Part shown: positions 28,462-37,436 of the stretch, piece after piece
Numbering within the stretch: the first letter of the stretch is position 1
How the letters are laid out: each line of letters begins with the position of its first letter
From: Campylobacter concisus
Lineage (GTDB): Bacteria > Campylobacterota > Campylobacteria > Campylobacterales > Campylobacteraceae
Reading direction: 5' to 3'
NCBI RefSeq assembly: GCF_003048675.2
Contig: NZ_CP060707.1
Coordinates: forward strand, 62,001-126,000
Length of the DNA stretch: 64,000 nucleotides
The notes under the pieces: model-generated
What the model saw: only the letters and a program-made list of their open reading frames with translations
What the model was told of the DNA's origin: nothing
The model's database searches: none
Program-made: the position numbers and the translations under genes

Positions 28462-28971
28462 ATGAAAAAAGGTTTTACAATGATCGAGTTGATCTTCGTG
28501 ATCGTGATTTTAGGCATATTAGCCGCAGTCGCTATACCAAGACTAGCTGCAACAAGGGATGATGCAGAGGTAACTAAGGCCGCTACAAACTTATCTACTT
28601 TATTGGGTGATGTTGGTGCTTATTATACTTCTCAAGGTAAATTTGCTACTAACTTATCAGAAATGACAAATGTATCATTAGATCCCGCAACTGGCAAGGT
28701 TGGTCAATTACTAGCAGCTGGCAAAAAATGTATAAAAGTTACACTAACTGACTTTGATACTACAACAAAAAAACCAGCATACATAAAAGTAGAAAAAGGT
28801 GATGATGCTTCTCCCGCAGCTGGTACAACTAATATTTGCTCTAAAATTGTAGCAAACACCGGTGTAGATAAATTGCTTAAAAACAAATTTAAATTCATAA
28901 ATGCTAGCGGAGCCGAAACAGACAGTAGCGAAGGCGAATACCCAGTTAGTGGTCTTAGCGTAGCGTTCTAA
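28462..28971 (+). CDS. Type IV prepilin-like / pseudopilin protein 1
   Basis: A 169-residue protein with a class III signal: MKKG followed by FTMIELIFVIVILGILAAVA, with cleavage after Gly4 and Glu at position 5 of the mature chain. The C-terminal domain has a Cys pair (CIKV, NICSK) as in pilin disulfide loops. It would be processed by a PilD-type peptidase and assembled into a pilus or pseudopilus, possibly of the DNA-uptake system. It has its own promoter, and a perfect terminator hairpin follows the gene. Confidence 0.85.
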   Translation: MKKGFTMIELIFVIVILGILAAVAIPRLAATRDDAEVTKAATNLSTLLGDVGAYYTSQGKFATNLSEMTNVSLDPATGKVGQLLAAGKKCIKVTLTDFDTTTKKPAYIKVEKGDDASPAAGTTNICSKIVANTGVDKLLKNKFKFINASGAETDSSEGEYPVSGLSVAF

Positions 28972-28991
28972 TACTTCTAAACTCAAATTTT

Positions 28992-29014
28992 TGGCAAGGA
29001 GAAATTCCTTGCCA
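28992..29014 (+). terminator. Intrinsic terminator of prepilin gene 1
   Basis: TGGCAAGGA pairs perfectly with TCCTTGCCA around a 5-base loop and is followed by CTCTTTCTTT, 20 bases after the stop codon. Confidence 0.85.
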
Positions 29015-29067
29015 CTCTTTCTTTAACTTAATTTTAAAATTTATCTTTCATTTATAAAAATTCTAGC

Positions 29068-29073
29068 TATAAT
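29068..29073 (+). promoter_or_regulatory. -10 box of the second prepilin gene
   Basis: TATAAT in TAGCTATAATCTCCC lies 30 bases before the start at 29104 (31 before 29101 counting the alternative Met). It follows the terminator of the first prepilin gene, so the second gene has an independent promoter. Confidence 0.5.
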
Positions 29074-29100
29074 CTCCCAACTTCAAATTTCAAGGATGAA

Positions 29101-29574
29101 GTGATGAAAAAAGCTTTTACTATGATAGAGCTCATCTTTGTAATAGTTGTTATTGGTGTATTAGCAGCTATTGCTATCCCAAGGATCAGCGCTACAAGAG
29201 ATGATGCGGTCTTAGTAAAGACTATGGCGGAGATTAGAACCGCTATCGAAGAGATAAATGCCTACTATATATCACAAGGCAAACTAGCCCTTGATACTGC
29301 GAACAATAAAGTTAAATTTAAAGAGATGACAAATGCTGGGATTGTGGATAGCTCTGGCGATCTTGGCTTTTTTGCTAAAAATGAAAAGTGCATTTCATTA
29401 AAATTCTTTGCTGCAGACCAAAGCTGCTTGGGGGTAGATATCAGCGAGCAAGGCCTATGTAAAAAGCTTTGGGAAGCTCCAGAATTTAAGCGTTTTAGTC
29501 AAAGCATGATAAAGCCAGCACAAGGAGCATTACCAGCTCATATCAGCTTTAGCGCTGTTCGCATCGTTTTTTAG
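29101..29574 (+). CDS. Type IV prepilin-like / pseudopilin protein 2
   Basis: A 157-residue paralogue of the preceding protein: the N-terminus after the leader, AFTMIELIFVIVVIGVLAAI, and the motif PRISATRDDA are nearly the same, while the C-terminal half differs. Three Cys near the end (CISL, SCLG, LCKK) could form a disulfide loop. Two Met codons in tandem (29101, 29104) make the exact start uncertain by one residue. No assembly genes are in the window, so the system it serves is not visible here. Confidence 0.82.
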   Translation: MMKKAFTMIELIFVIVVIGVLAAIAIPRISATRDDAVLVKTMAEIRTAIEEINAYYISQGKLALDTANNKVKFKEMTNAGIVDSSGDLGFFAKNEKCISLKFFAADQSCLGVDISEQGLCKKLWEAPEFKRFSQSMIKPAQGALPAHISFSAVRIVF

Positions 29575-29694
29575 CAAGATTTTTTATCAAAAGCTTAAAG
29601 TCTGAAATTTACACTTAATTCTTGAAAATTTATAAAAATAAAGTCCAAAACTAATTTTTTCTTGACAACAATAACATTTTTAGATAGAATGCGA

Positions 29695-29700
29695 CTTTTT
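29695..29700 (+). promoter_or_regulatory. Probable -10 box of the tRNA cluster
   Basis: TAGAAT in AGATAGAATGCGAC lies 38 bases before tRNA-Pro. A TTGACA at 29662 is too far upstream (27 bases) to be its -35 box. Assignment is tentative. Confidence 0.35.
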
Positions 29701-29738
29701 AATGAGGTAGTGGCATAAACTTACAAACACGACTCAGG

Positions 29739-29816
29739 CGGGGTGTAGCGCAGTCTGGTTAGCGCATCTGGTTTGGGACCAGAGGGCCGAAGGTTCGAAT
29801 CCTTTCACCCCGACCA
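29739..29816 (+). tRNA. tRNA-Pro (anticodon TGG)
   Basis: A 78-base cloverleaf with acceptor stem CGGGGTG/CACCCCG, discriminator A and encoded CCA. The anticodon loop TTTGGGA gives TGG at 29774-29776. It is the first of five tRNAs in one cluster, probably one transcript. Confidence 0.97.
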
Positions 29817-29824
29817 TGTTAAAT

Positions 29825-29902
29825 GGTGAGTGTAGCTCAGTCGGTTAGAGCATCAGATTGTGGTCCTGAGGGTCGTGGGTTCGATTCCCATCACTCACCC
29901 CA
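29825..29902 (+). tRNA. tRNA-His (anticodon GTG)
   Basis: The acceptor stem GTGAGTG/CACTCAC has the extra 5' G and discriminator C that mark tRNA-His, and CCA is encoded. The anticodon loop TTGTGGT gives GTG at 29860-29862. The anticodon stem TCAGA/CCTGA has an A-C mismatch at pair 31-39, next to the loop. Confidence 0.96.
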
Positions 29903-29908
29903 TTTTGG

Positions 29909-29985
29909 GCGCTCGTAGCTCAATTGGATAGAGCGACAGACTTCGGATCTGTAGGTTATGGGTTCGACTCCTATCGGGCGCGCCA
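29909..29985 (+). tRNA. tRNA-Arg (anticodon TCG)
   Basis: The acceptor stem is GCGCTCG/CGGGCGC with one T-G pair, discriminator G and encoded CCA. The anticodon loop CTTCGGA gives TCG, reading CGN codons with the first position unmodified or with uridine modification. Confidence 0.96.
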
Positions 29986-30000
29986 CTTAAAAGACTTTAT

Positions 30001-30077
30001 GCGCTCATAGCTCAGCTGGATAGAGCAACGGCCTTCTAAGCCGTAGGCCTCAGGTTCGAATCCTGATGGGCGTACCA
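30001..30077 (+). tRNA. tRNA-Arg (anticodon TCT)
   Basis: The acceptor stem GCGCTCA/TGGGCGT contains two wobble pairs, discriminator A, encoded CCA. The anticodon stem ACGGC/GCCGT holds loop CTTCTAA, anticodon TCT, reading AGA and AGG. Confidence 0.96.
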
Positions 30078-30091
30078 CTTATTATTGTTGT

Positions 30092-30176
30092 GCGGATGTG
30101 GTGAAATTGGCAGACACGCCAGACTTAGGATCTGGTGCCCCACGGCGTGGAGGTTCAAGTCCTCTCATCCGCACCA
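30092..30176 (+). tRNA. tRNA-Leu (anticodon TAG)
   Basis: An 85-base class II tRNA with acceptor stem GCGGATG/CATCCGC, a long variable arm, discriminator A and encoded CCA. The loop CTTAGGA gives anticodon TAG for CUN codons. It is the last of the cluster. Confidence 0.97.
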
Positions 30177-31878
30177 TCTTTTTAAATCTTTTTAAAATCC
30201 CCAAAAAACTCAATTTTCATTTGAATTTATCAAATTTACTTATTCAAAATTTAGTAGAAATTTTCACTTATCAAACGATCTACATTAAATTTATAAAATT
30301 TATAGATCAAATTCTTGCGCCATTAGAAACAAAGAGACAATAAAAACCTAGGGCAAGTGCGTTAGTGTCGAGGCTGCCGTTTTTAGTAACACTTAAAGGC
30401 GTGCGCTGTTGGGCTTGATGAGATATTTTGAGCCATTTTTGATGAGTTTGATAACATACTTTTGACTTAAACAAGATCGATCGGCGTGGGCAGAAAGATT
30501 GTTTGGTTGCAGATGAGGCGCTATTGCTAAATTTGAGCGCAAATTTTAAAAATCTAGGGGTTAAATTTAGTCGTTTTGGGTTTAAATTTAAAAACTTTAA
30601 GGCTGTGATTACAATAGAGGCAGTCAATTTGAACTATTAGACAAACATATTCTTGTGCGGTTTGTAGCAATTAGTCGTAAAGTCTAAAAACATAAAATTT
30701 CAGGGCTAAATCTAGTTTTTTAGGTTTAAATTTAAAAATTTGGAAGCTGTGATTTCAAATAATAAAATGAAAGGTGGGCGGTAAAATTATCGGGTAAAGA
30801 TGGCTTTTGTAGGTTGCATGAAGGCAAGGTTTATCAGTGTAGCGAATTGGTTACGGTTGATATGCCCACTAAATTTAACTACAAAACCAAATGAGATAGA
30901 AATTTATGGCTAAATTTATCTGCTATGGCTTAATTTTTGAAGCTACGATATTTAAAAAAGAGATCAAATTTACAACGAAAGCGCTAAATTTGAGCTACCA
31001 GAAAAGATGCGTTTTTATAGTTTATGTCCTTGCGATGTCCTAATGGCACGTGATAATAGGGGCGAATAATTACGGAGTTGTTAAATTTGACTATAAATAG
31101 AAATTTACGCCTAAATTTAAACATTTCTGGAGCCAAATTTAAAAAGATAAAACAGGGTAAAATTTACAAAAAGAAGTAATAAATTTGAACTACTAGAAAA
31201 TGCTGATATTATGTGCGGGGGCATTGCTTGTGGCTATCGACAACGCAGTTGGTTATAGTTGATGTATTCTCATCAAAATTTTTAATAACATAGAATTTAC
31301 GACCAAATTTAACTATCTCAGGAGCCAAATTCTACTAGTAAATTTGTATCTTGAGCTAAATTTAAAGAGTAAAAACAGAGTTAATTATAAATTTGGGCTG
31401 TTAGAAAAATGGTTGCCTTGAGCTGGTGGCAGTGTTTTGATAACTAGCGACAATGGAGCTAGCTATGATTGCTCTGCTCTCATTAAATTTGACTACAAAA
31501 TTTAGCATTATGAAAATTTACGACGAAATTTAGTCGCTTCATACATAAATCTAAATTTTACTAGCAAATTTTTAGCCAAATTTACACTTGCTTCAAAATT
31601 TACTCAGCAATCAGCTTGATCTAAAAGCGCCTTTAGATAGCAGTTTGCCTTTTTAAAGATATAGAAATTTCTTTGCTTCGTAGCTTTTAACTAGGCGATA
31701 AAGTGTGCCTAAAATTACGAAAATGTAAATTTAGTAGTGATCGTTTTTGGTTTCATAGATAAATTCTAGCGCCAGTTTTTTCAATAAGTGATATTTAGCG
31801 CCTTAGAGCAGGTTGATTGACTAACTATGGATCAAATTTAAGTCACAAGATGATTTTGATTAAAAGTGGCAAATGATC
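30177..31878. repeat. 1.7 kb repeat-rich spacer without genes
   Basis: There is no gene with a ribosome site or family features. The stretch contains diverged, roughly tandem units. One unit anchor is AATTTGARCTAYYAGAAAA, seen near 30627, 30986, 31182 and 31389. Another is a 56-base block ending in GCTGTGATT, near 30560-30615 and again 144 bases later, about 85 percent alike by eye. AAATTT motifs recur every few tens of bases. I see no CRISPR-like regularity: unit length varies and there are no conserved short repeats with unique spacers. Confidence 0.6.
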
Positions 31879-31908
31879 AAATTTAGCCCCCAAGCGAGGG
31901 CTAAATTT
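31879..31908 (-). terminator. Hairpin after torA
   Basis: AAATTTAGCCC pairs perfectly with GGGCTAAATTT around an 8-base loop, directly after the torA stop on the minus strand. No strong T-run follows, so it may serve as a 3' end structure rather than a classic terminator. Confidence 0.55.
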
Positions 31909-31915
31909 ATAAATT

Positions 31916-34357
31916 CTACAAAGATTGTAAAATTTTTGGTTTAGAAAACGCAGTGATCGGCTTGATCTCGCCTTTATATTTTTCTAAATTTACAAGGATC
32001 GTGTGTCCGCAGTTGCTTTGAGCGATGCTAGATGTGCCCTTGTCGCGAGTTAGGACATTGACGCAGCCGTGTTTGCAAAGGCTCTTTTCGCCTAGCACTT
32101 CAGGGTCGTACCATGCACCCTCGCAGATGGCGATGACGTGCTCTGGGATGATGTCAGTGACAAGCGCGCCGACTAAAATTTCGCCCCTGTCGTTAAATAC
32201 TCTCACCACGTCGCCAGTTGCTATGCCTTTTGCTTTGGCGTCATTTACGTTTATGAGCATTGGCTCTCTAGCGCTCACCTCAGCGTAGTTTCTGATTATT
32301 GAGTTATTTAGCTGTGAGTGGAGGCGGTATCTTGAGTGTGGGGTTGTGACGCTAAATGGATACTTTTTGGCTTTTTCGCTGCCAAGCCACTCAAACGGCT
32401 CGATCCAAGCAACGTGCGGCGCAAAGTCTTTGTAGCCAAATTTAGCGATAGTTGGAGAGTAGAGCTCTATCTTGCCAGATGGCGTGCCTAGGCGGTTTTT
32501 GTGAGGATTTTCTCTAAAAGCGCTAAGCCTTGTGTAGTATCTGCTAGCTTCGTCATCTTGCTCAAATCTAACATATCCCTCTTTCCAAAACTCATCAAAG
32601 CTTGGCATCTTGACATTTATGCCTTTAGCTTGCTCGGCTGCGTCTGCGTAAAATTCTTTCGCCCAGCCAAGCTCATCTTTGCCCTCTGTAAAGACCTCTT
32701 CTCTGCCCCAGCGTTTGCAGATTTGTGAGCAGATCCAGTAATCGCTCCTGCTCTCGCCCATAGGCTCTACGACAGGCTTGTAAGCTACGATGTATTCGTT
32801 TGTAGGCACGCTTTGGTTGATGTCATTTCTTTCTACTTCAAGGGCTACTGGCAAGACGATGTCGCTTAGTTTTGCTGTGCTTGTCCAAAATGGCTCAGCG
32901 GTTATTACGGTGTCAAATTTACGCCACGCTTTTACGGCGTTATTTACATCCTGATGTCTTGTAAACATCGATCCAGACGCCATGTAAGCCACTCTCATGT
33001 GTGGTAGCTTGATCTTTGAGCCGTCATAGTCTATCTCTTTGCCAGGGTTTTGCAGCGCCTCGATAGACCTTGAAGATGGGATGGTGACGTTTTTAAATTT
33101 CTTCCAAGGAGCGCCATCAACGTTTTCGTATTTTTCGCTGATCCTAGTGCTGATACCTTTTAGCGCAGGTGCGATCTTGTCGGTGCTGCCGTTTGCGTAG
33201 CAGTGGTTAAACTCAAAGCCAAGCCCCTCTTTGCCTATCTGACCTAGCATCGCACTAAGCGTTACGATCGCCCAAAATGCCATTTCGCCGTGGTCTTGCC
33301 TTTGCAGTGCTCTACCAGCTACGATAGTGCTTGGCTCTTTGGCGAGTTTAGTTGCTAGAGCCGCGATATCTTCGGCTTTTACGCCACAAATTTTGCTAGC
33401 CCAGTTGATATCTTTGACCACCTTGTCGGTTGTGCCAAGGAAGTAGTCTTTAAATTTATTAAAGCCGACTGTGTATTTTTTGATAAATTCCTCATCATAA
33501 AGCTTGTTTTCATATAGGTAGTGGCACATGCCGATCATCATCGCTACGTCGGTATTTGGGCGAACGATGATGGTTTCAGACTCAAGGTATCTTGCGGTGT
33601 CGTTTTTAAAGACGCAAACGCTATAAGTTTTGATGCCTGCCTCTTTTATCTTTTTGATACCAAGATAGCCATCATGTGTTGGTGGCTGCCATGAAATTTG
33701 ACCAGTTACAAGTGGGTCAGTGCCCCAAAATACAACGTTTTTAGCGTTTTTAACGATGGCCTCCCACTTTGTCGGAGAGTCATAAACTGCGCTGCTACCT
33801 AGGACGTGAGGCATGATGACAAGGCCAGCACCTGTTGAGTAGTCGCCACTCTCTTCGACATATCCGCCAAGGACTTTTAGCATCCTGTGGGCCACTGTCC
33901 TGCCCCAGCTGATCTTACCGCTACCACCCCACCAGTAGCACTCGCCGTAGACGCTCTCTGGGCCATATTTATCAAAATTTTCTTTTAGAGCCTTGGCTGC
34001 TAGATCAAGGGCTGTCTCCCAGCTAACACGCACAAATTCCTCTTTGCCACGAAGCTCGCTCTTTGCTGCGCCCTTTGCCTTTAGGTAGCTCTTTCTCACG
34101 TATGGATAGAGCACGCGGCTTTCGTTTTGGATGAGGTCTGGCAAGCTGTTGTTCATGGTATTTGGGAATTTATCGCCCTCAAATGGATCAACAGAGACGA
34201 TTTGGTTTGAGTTGGTATTTGCCCAAAATAGCCCAAATCTATTTGCGCCAAAGGTTTTGTTTTGGTCAAAAATGGTCTTAGTCACGCCCTCTATCTTGTT
34301 TGCCTGCGCTGCTGTGGCAGCAAGTGCAGAAAATTTTATAAAATCTCGTCTTTTCAT
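31916..34357 (-). CDS. torA: Periplasmic TMAO/DMSO reductase, molybdopterin-containing
   Basis: An 813-residue enzyme of the DMSO-reductase family. The N-terminus MKRRDFIKFSALAATAAQA is a twin-arginine export signal. There is no N-terminal Cys cluster for an iron-sulfur centre, and the Mo ligand is the Ser of GDYSTGAG (about residues 148-155), as in TorA, BisC and DorA. It would reduce TMAO or DMSO as a terminal electron acceptor. The monoheme cytochrome gene 20 bases upstream should be its electron donor. The pair resembles Cj0264c/Cj0265c of C. jejuni, which I recall reduce both substrates. Confidence 0.88.
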   Translation of the reverse strand: MKRRDFIKFSALAATAAQANKIEGVTKTIFDQNKTFGANRFGLFWANTNSNQIVSVDPFEGDKFPNTMNNSLPDLIQNESRVLYPYVRKSYLKAKGAAKSELRGKEEFVRVSWETALDLAAKALKENFDKYGPESVYGECYWWGGSGKISWGRTVAHRMLKVLGGYVEESGDYSTGAGLVIMPHVLGSSAVYDSPTKWEAIVKNAKNVVFWGTDPLVTGQISWQPPTHDGYLGIKKIKEAGIKTYSVCVFKNDTARYLESETIIVRPNTDVAMMIGMCHYLYENKLYDEEFIKKYTVGFNKFKDYFLGTTDKVVKDINWASKICGVKAEDIAALATKLAKEPSTIVAGRALQRQDHGEMAFWAIVTLSAMLGQIGKEGLGFEFNHCYANGSTDKIAPALKGISTRISEKYENVDGAPWKKFKNVTIPSSRSIEALQNPGKEIDYDGSKIKLPHMRVAYMASGSMFTRHQDVNNAVKAWRKFDTVITAEPFWTSTAKLSDIVLPVALEVERNDINQSVPTNEYIVAYKPVVEPMGESRSDYWICSQICKRWGREEVFTEGKDELGWAKEFYADAAEQAKGINVKMPSFDEFWKEGYVRFEQDDEASRYYTRLSAFRENPHKNRLGTPSGKIELYSPTIAKFGYKDFAPHVAWIEPFEWLGSEKAKKYPFSVTTPHSRYRLHSQLNNSIIRNYAEVSAREPMLINVNDAKAKGIATGDVVRVFNDRGEILVGALVTDIIPEHVIAICEGAWYDPEVLGEKSLCKHGCVNVLTRDKGTSSIAQSNCGHTILVNLEKYKGEIKPITAFSKPKILQSL

Positions 34358-34377
34358 ATTTTCTCCCTTATGAAAAT

Positions 34378-34947
34378 TTATTTTACTTTTTTGGCATTGT
34401 GTTGTAGGTATTTAAGCACTAAATTTAGGTCAGTTTCATCAAGTGCGACAAATTTAGCATCGACCATACCAGATAAATTTGCTGGCCACTGAGCGGCTGT
34501 GAAGCTGTTTGGTTCATGTAGCCTGTGACATGCTGAGCAGGTCTCTTCGTAAATTTTCTTTGCCTTTGCGTAAAGCTCTTTTTGGTTGCCACCAAGCGCG
34601 TCATTTGGCACTTCATAAATGCCATTAGCTTGATACCAAACCTCGCCGTAGTCATCTTCAAGATCTTTTACTTTTTTGAAATTTGCCTCGCTCTCGTTAT
34701 CAAAAGCTACAAAAACTTCAGGATCTTCTACGCTTCTTTGAAGCTGAGCTAAGTAGTTTGCCGACACTACACCACTAACCTTGATCTTACTCGTTTTATC
34801 GCCTTTTTCGACGACTTCAACTGGCGTTAAAACCTCGATCTTACCGATCATCTTGCCATCAAGTGTAATGTTTGCGTCTTTTGCGATCACATCAGCACCA
34901 AAGGCAAGACTACATACTAGCACTGGGGCTAAAAATAGCATTTTCAT
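34378..34947 (-). CDS. Monoheme cytochrome c, electron donor to the TorA-type reductase
   Basis: A 189-residue periplasmic protein with signal MKMLFLAPVLVCSLAFGA. A single heme c site, CSACH, is near residue 137, followed by a distal Met candidate in LSGM. The first 100 residues are a separate beta-rich domain. Its place just upstream of torA, with the same direction, marks it as the donor in place of the usual pentaheme TorC. A TATAAT lies at 35002-35007 on the minus strand. Confidence 0.85.
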   Translation of the reverse strand: MKMLFLAPVLVCSLAFGADVIAKDANITLDGKMIGKIEVLTPVEVVEKGDKTSKIKVSGVVSANYLAQLQRSVEDPEVFVAFDNESEANFKKVKDLEDDYGEVWYQANGIYEVPNDALGGNQKELYAKAKKIYEETCSACHRLHEPNSFTAAQWPANLSGMVDAKFVALDETDLNLVLKYLQHNAKKVK

Positions 34948-35001
34948 TTGACAATCCTTAAAAAAAGAAATTAAATGAATTTTATAACCAGCATGCTTAA
35001 A

Positions 35002-35007
35002 ATTATA
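35002..35007 (-). promoter_or_regulatory. -10 box of the cytochrome-torA operon
   Basis: On the minus strand GCAATATAATTTTAAG contains TATAAT, 55 bases before the ATG of the cytochrome gene. Confidence 0.45.
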
Positions 35008-35081
35008 TTGCTATATTTAGAGAAAAGTAAGTATTTTAGGGGATTTGAAAGGTTTAAAGTAAATTTAAAGTTATAAAAATA

Positions 35082-35097
35082 GGGCGATTGCTCGCCC
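35082..35097 (-). terminator. Terminator of the fliK-flgD-flgE operon
   Basis: On the minus strand GGGCG pairs with CGCCC around a 6-base loop and is followed by TATTTTTATAA, 16 bases after the flgE stop. Confidence 0.7.
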
Positions 35098-35113
35098 AAA
35101 TTTAATTTAAGGA

Positions 35114-36715
35114 TTATTTCTTCATCTGGATCGCAGTTTGTATCATTTCATCACTTGTTGTGATGCTTTTTGCGCTCGCTTCGTAGGCCTTTTGTGTGAC
35201 GATCACCTCACTTAGTGCTTGACCAAGATCGACGTTGCTCATCTCAAGCTTGTTTGCTAAAATTTGCGCCCCATAAACGGTTTCGCCAGCTTTGTTTTTG
35301 TAAAAAAATGGCTCGCCAGAGTTAGCGGTGGCTTCATAGAGATTGTCGCCAACTTTTGCCACGCCTTGGTCGTTTATAAAGTGATAAAGCGCCACTTTTG
35401 CCACAGGAAATGCTCGAGTGTTGTCGAAATTTGCCATGATGTTGCCACGATCATCGACGCTATATTTTGATAAAAGCCCCTCAGCGTAGCCATCTCTTTT
35501 TATGTTGAAATCTTTTCTAGCGTTTGCTGAGCTTGTCATACCGTTATAAACGTCCGCATCGCCGTCGCCCTCGAAGTTTAAATTTACGCCACCAACGCTC
35601 GTTAGTGTATTTGCCACAAGCCTGCCACTGCCATTAAATGTAAGTGAGCCCATCGCCGTATTTTGCACGGCTCCGCTAGCGTCAGTTATCGTTGCCACCG
35701 CGTCCCAGATAGTCTGGTCGCCAGTTTGTGGGATCTGCTTGGTTAAATTTATAGTGACCAAACTTTTTGTGCCGTCTGCGTTGTAGATATCAGAGGTTAG
35801 TTTCTCTTTGTTTGGCACTTCAACGAGCGAGGTGACTTCAGCATTTACCTCTAAATTTGCAAAATCCATAAATTTAAGGCTCTTGTCGTTTATCTGCCAA
35901 GTGCCGTCACCCTCAAGTGTGGTTGAAAACTCGCTAAATTTACCATCGCCGTCTTTTACTTTTACGACCACGCTGTCACCAGCTTTTGCGCCAAGTGATG
36001 TGGTGCTTAGCGGGATCTGTCCGTTTAGTGAGATCGTCTTGTTTGTATTATCAAGCGTGTAGGCGTATTCGCTAGCCTCAAGGGCTGTCGTTTTTTTATC
36101 TGTTATGCGGCTTGAGTTTAGGTTGCCTTTTAAGCTGATATTTGTAGTAGCCTCAGCTGGCATAAATAAAAAATGAGGCAGGGTTATACCCTTTTGCGAG
36201 CCAGGATCGCCCAGATTTAGTTCCTCTTGCGAGACCGTGTAAGCTTGTGGGGCGCTTGAGGTTTGACCATATTTTTTAAGAGCGCTCGCACTTGGCGTGG
36301 TTGGAGTGAAATTTGCAAGCGTGCCAAGGAGTAAATTTCCCCTAGTATCTACTAAATTTCCAGCCGCATCTATGTCAAAAGTACCTGTTCTTGTGTAGTA
36401 GTTTTTGCCTGTTTTATCGACAACGCCAAAGAAGCCATCTCCGCCTATAGCAAGGTCAAAGTTGTTATCAGTGCTTTGAAAGCTACCATTTGACATGTCA
36501 AGCGCAGTCGTTTGCTTGGTAGCTCCAAGTCCCACTTGATCGCTAGTTGGGCCACTGCCAGCTGAGACTAGATTTTGGTTTATTAAATTTTTAAACTCAG
36601 GGATTGAAGCTTTGAAACCGACATTGTTTATGTTTGAGATGTTGTTTGACCAAACATCCATGCCAAAGCTTTGCGTCTTGATGCCGCTAACCCCGTTGTA
36701 AAAACCTCTCATCAT
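35114..36715 (-). CDS. flgE: Flagellar hook protein FlgE
   Basis: A 533-residue hook subunit exported by the flagellar type III system. The N-terminal segment RGFYNGVSGIKTQSFGMDVW with SNNISNINNVGFKAS and the C-terminal coiled segment (LSEVIVTQKAYEASAKSITT) are the conserved ends of rod/hook proteins; the middle is variable. The start is ATG ATG at 36715, 5 bases after the flgD stop. As third gene behind a sigma54 promoter it fits the middle class of flagellar genes. Confidence 0.92.
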   Translation of the reverse strand: MMRGFYNGVSGIKTQSFGMDVWSNNISNINNVGFKASIPEFKNLINQNLVSAGSGPTSDQVGLGATKQTTALDMSNGSFQSTDNNFDLAIGGDGFFGVVDKTGKNYYTRTGTFDIDAAGNLVDTRGNLLLGTLANFTPTTPSASALKKYGQTSSAPQAYTVSQEELNLGDPGSQKGITLPHFLFMPAEATTNISLKGNLNSSRITDKKTTALEASEYAYTLDNTNKTISLNGQIPLSTTSLGAKAGDSVVVKVKDGDGKFSEFSTTLEGDGTWQINDKSLKFMDFANLEVNAEVTSLVEVPNKEKLTSDIYNADGTKSLVTINLTKQIPQTGDQTIWDAVATITDASGAVQNTAMGSLTFNGSGRLVANTLTSVGGVNLNFEGDGDADVYNGMTSSANARKDFNIKRDGYAEGLLSKYSVDDRGNIMANFDNTRAFPVAKVALYHFINDQGVAKVGDNLYEATANSGEPFFYKNKAGETVYGAQILANKLEMSNVDLGQALSEVIVTQKAYEASAKSITTSDEMIQTAIQMKK

Positions 36716-36720
36716 GGCTT

Positions 36721-37428
36721 TTAGCCCTCGTAATATTCAGATACTTTATCCATAGAAACGTATTCGCCAGCTACTTTCATCATAGCCTTGCCATCTACAA
36801 ATTTCACCGCCTCGACTGGGTAGTTGCCTATTTGCGTTTTATACTCTTTGCCATCTTTGCCAGTGTAAGTTGCCGAAATGGTATATGAGCCATTTGGCAC
36901 TTGGTTGCCAGACGCGTCTTTGCCGTCCCAAGCTAGGTTATGAACGCCTGCATTTGTCTCGTTTAGATCAGTTGTTCTTACGACTTGACCATTTGCATTT
37001 TTGACCTCGATTTTGCCATTTGCAAGATCTGTCTTAAAGTAAAGCGCAAATTTTGCATCTTTTTTCTCATCTGTTAGTGTGACTGCATTTGAGCCAGTCG
37101 AGACCATCTTGCCAAGGGCTGATATGGCGTAGGCGTTTGCGTTTGACTTTAGCTGACTTACTAGCTCTTTCATCGCTTTGTTTGTATTTTCTTGCATTTC
37201 GACTGATGCTAGTTGGCTAGTTTGCGTTAGCATCTTTTCAGTATCCATAGGGCTTGTTGGGTCTTGGTACTGAAGCTCTGTCAAAAGTAGCTTCATAAAT
37301 GCATCTTTGTCTAGCTGTCCATTTGGATTAGTTCCTGTGCTAGCTGCAGCGTCTTGTCTTGCTTTTGCCTTTTTCTCGGCGTTTTTTTGCTGCGTTGTTT
37401 GTGTAGTTATATCTGAAACTGAAGCCAT
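36721..37428 (-). CDS. flgD: Flagellar hook assembly scaffold FlgD
   Basis: A 235-residue hook-cap protein. The N-terminal motif DAFMKLLLTELQYQDPTSPMD (about 43-63) is the FlgD signature. The C-terminal FlgD Ig-like fold has AWDGKDASGNQVPNGSYTI. It is expected at the tip of the growing hook during assembly and is discarded afterwards. It lies 8 bases after fliK. Confidence 0.93.
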   Translation of the reverse strand: MASVSDITTQTTQQKNAEKKAKARQDAAASTGTNPNGQLDKDAFMKLLLTELQYQDPTSPMDTEKMLTQTSQLASVEMQENTNKAMKELVSQLKSNANAYAISALGKMVSTGSNAVTLTDEKKDAKFALYFKTDLANGKIEVKNANGQVVRTTDLNETNAGVHNLAWDGKDASGNQVPNGSYTISATYTGKDGKEYKTQIGNYPVEAVKFVDGKAMMKVAGEYVSMDKVSEYYEG

Positions 37429-37436
37429 AATCTCTC

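Noticed and set aside
30307..30627. A 106-residue minus-strand frame after the tRNA cluster
   Set aside because: It is made of AAATTT-derived Lys/Phe/Leu runs of the repeat spacer and has no start signals.
30540..31560. CRISPR array in the repeat-rich spacer
   Set aside because: The repeats are long, diverged and irregularly spaced, with no 24-40 base identical repeats and no cas genes nearby.
31916..34357. Formate dehydrogenase or nitrate reductase
   Set aside because: There is no N-terminal Cys motif for an iron-sulfur cluster and no Cys or selenocysteine ligand; the GDYSTGAG Ser motif fits the TMAO/DMSO type.
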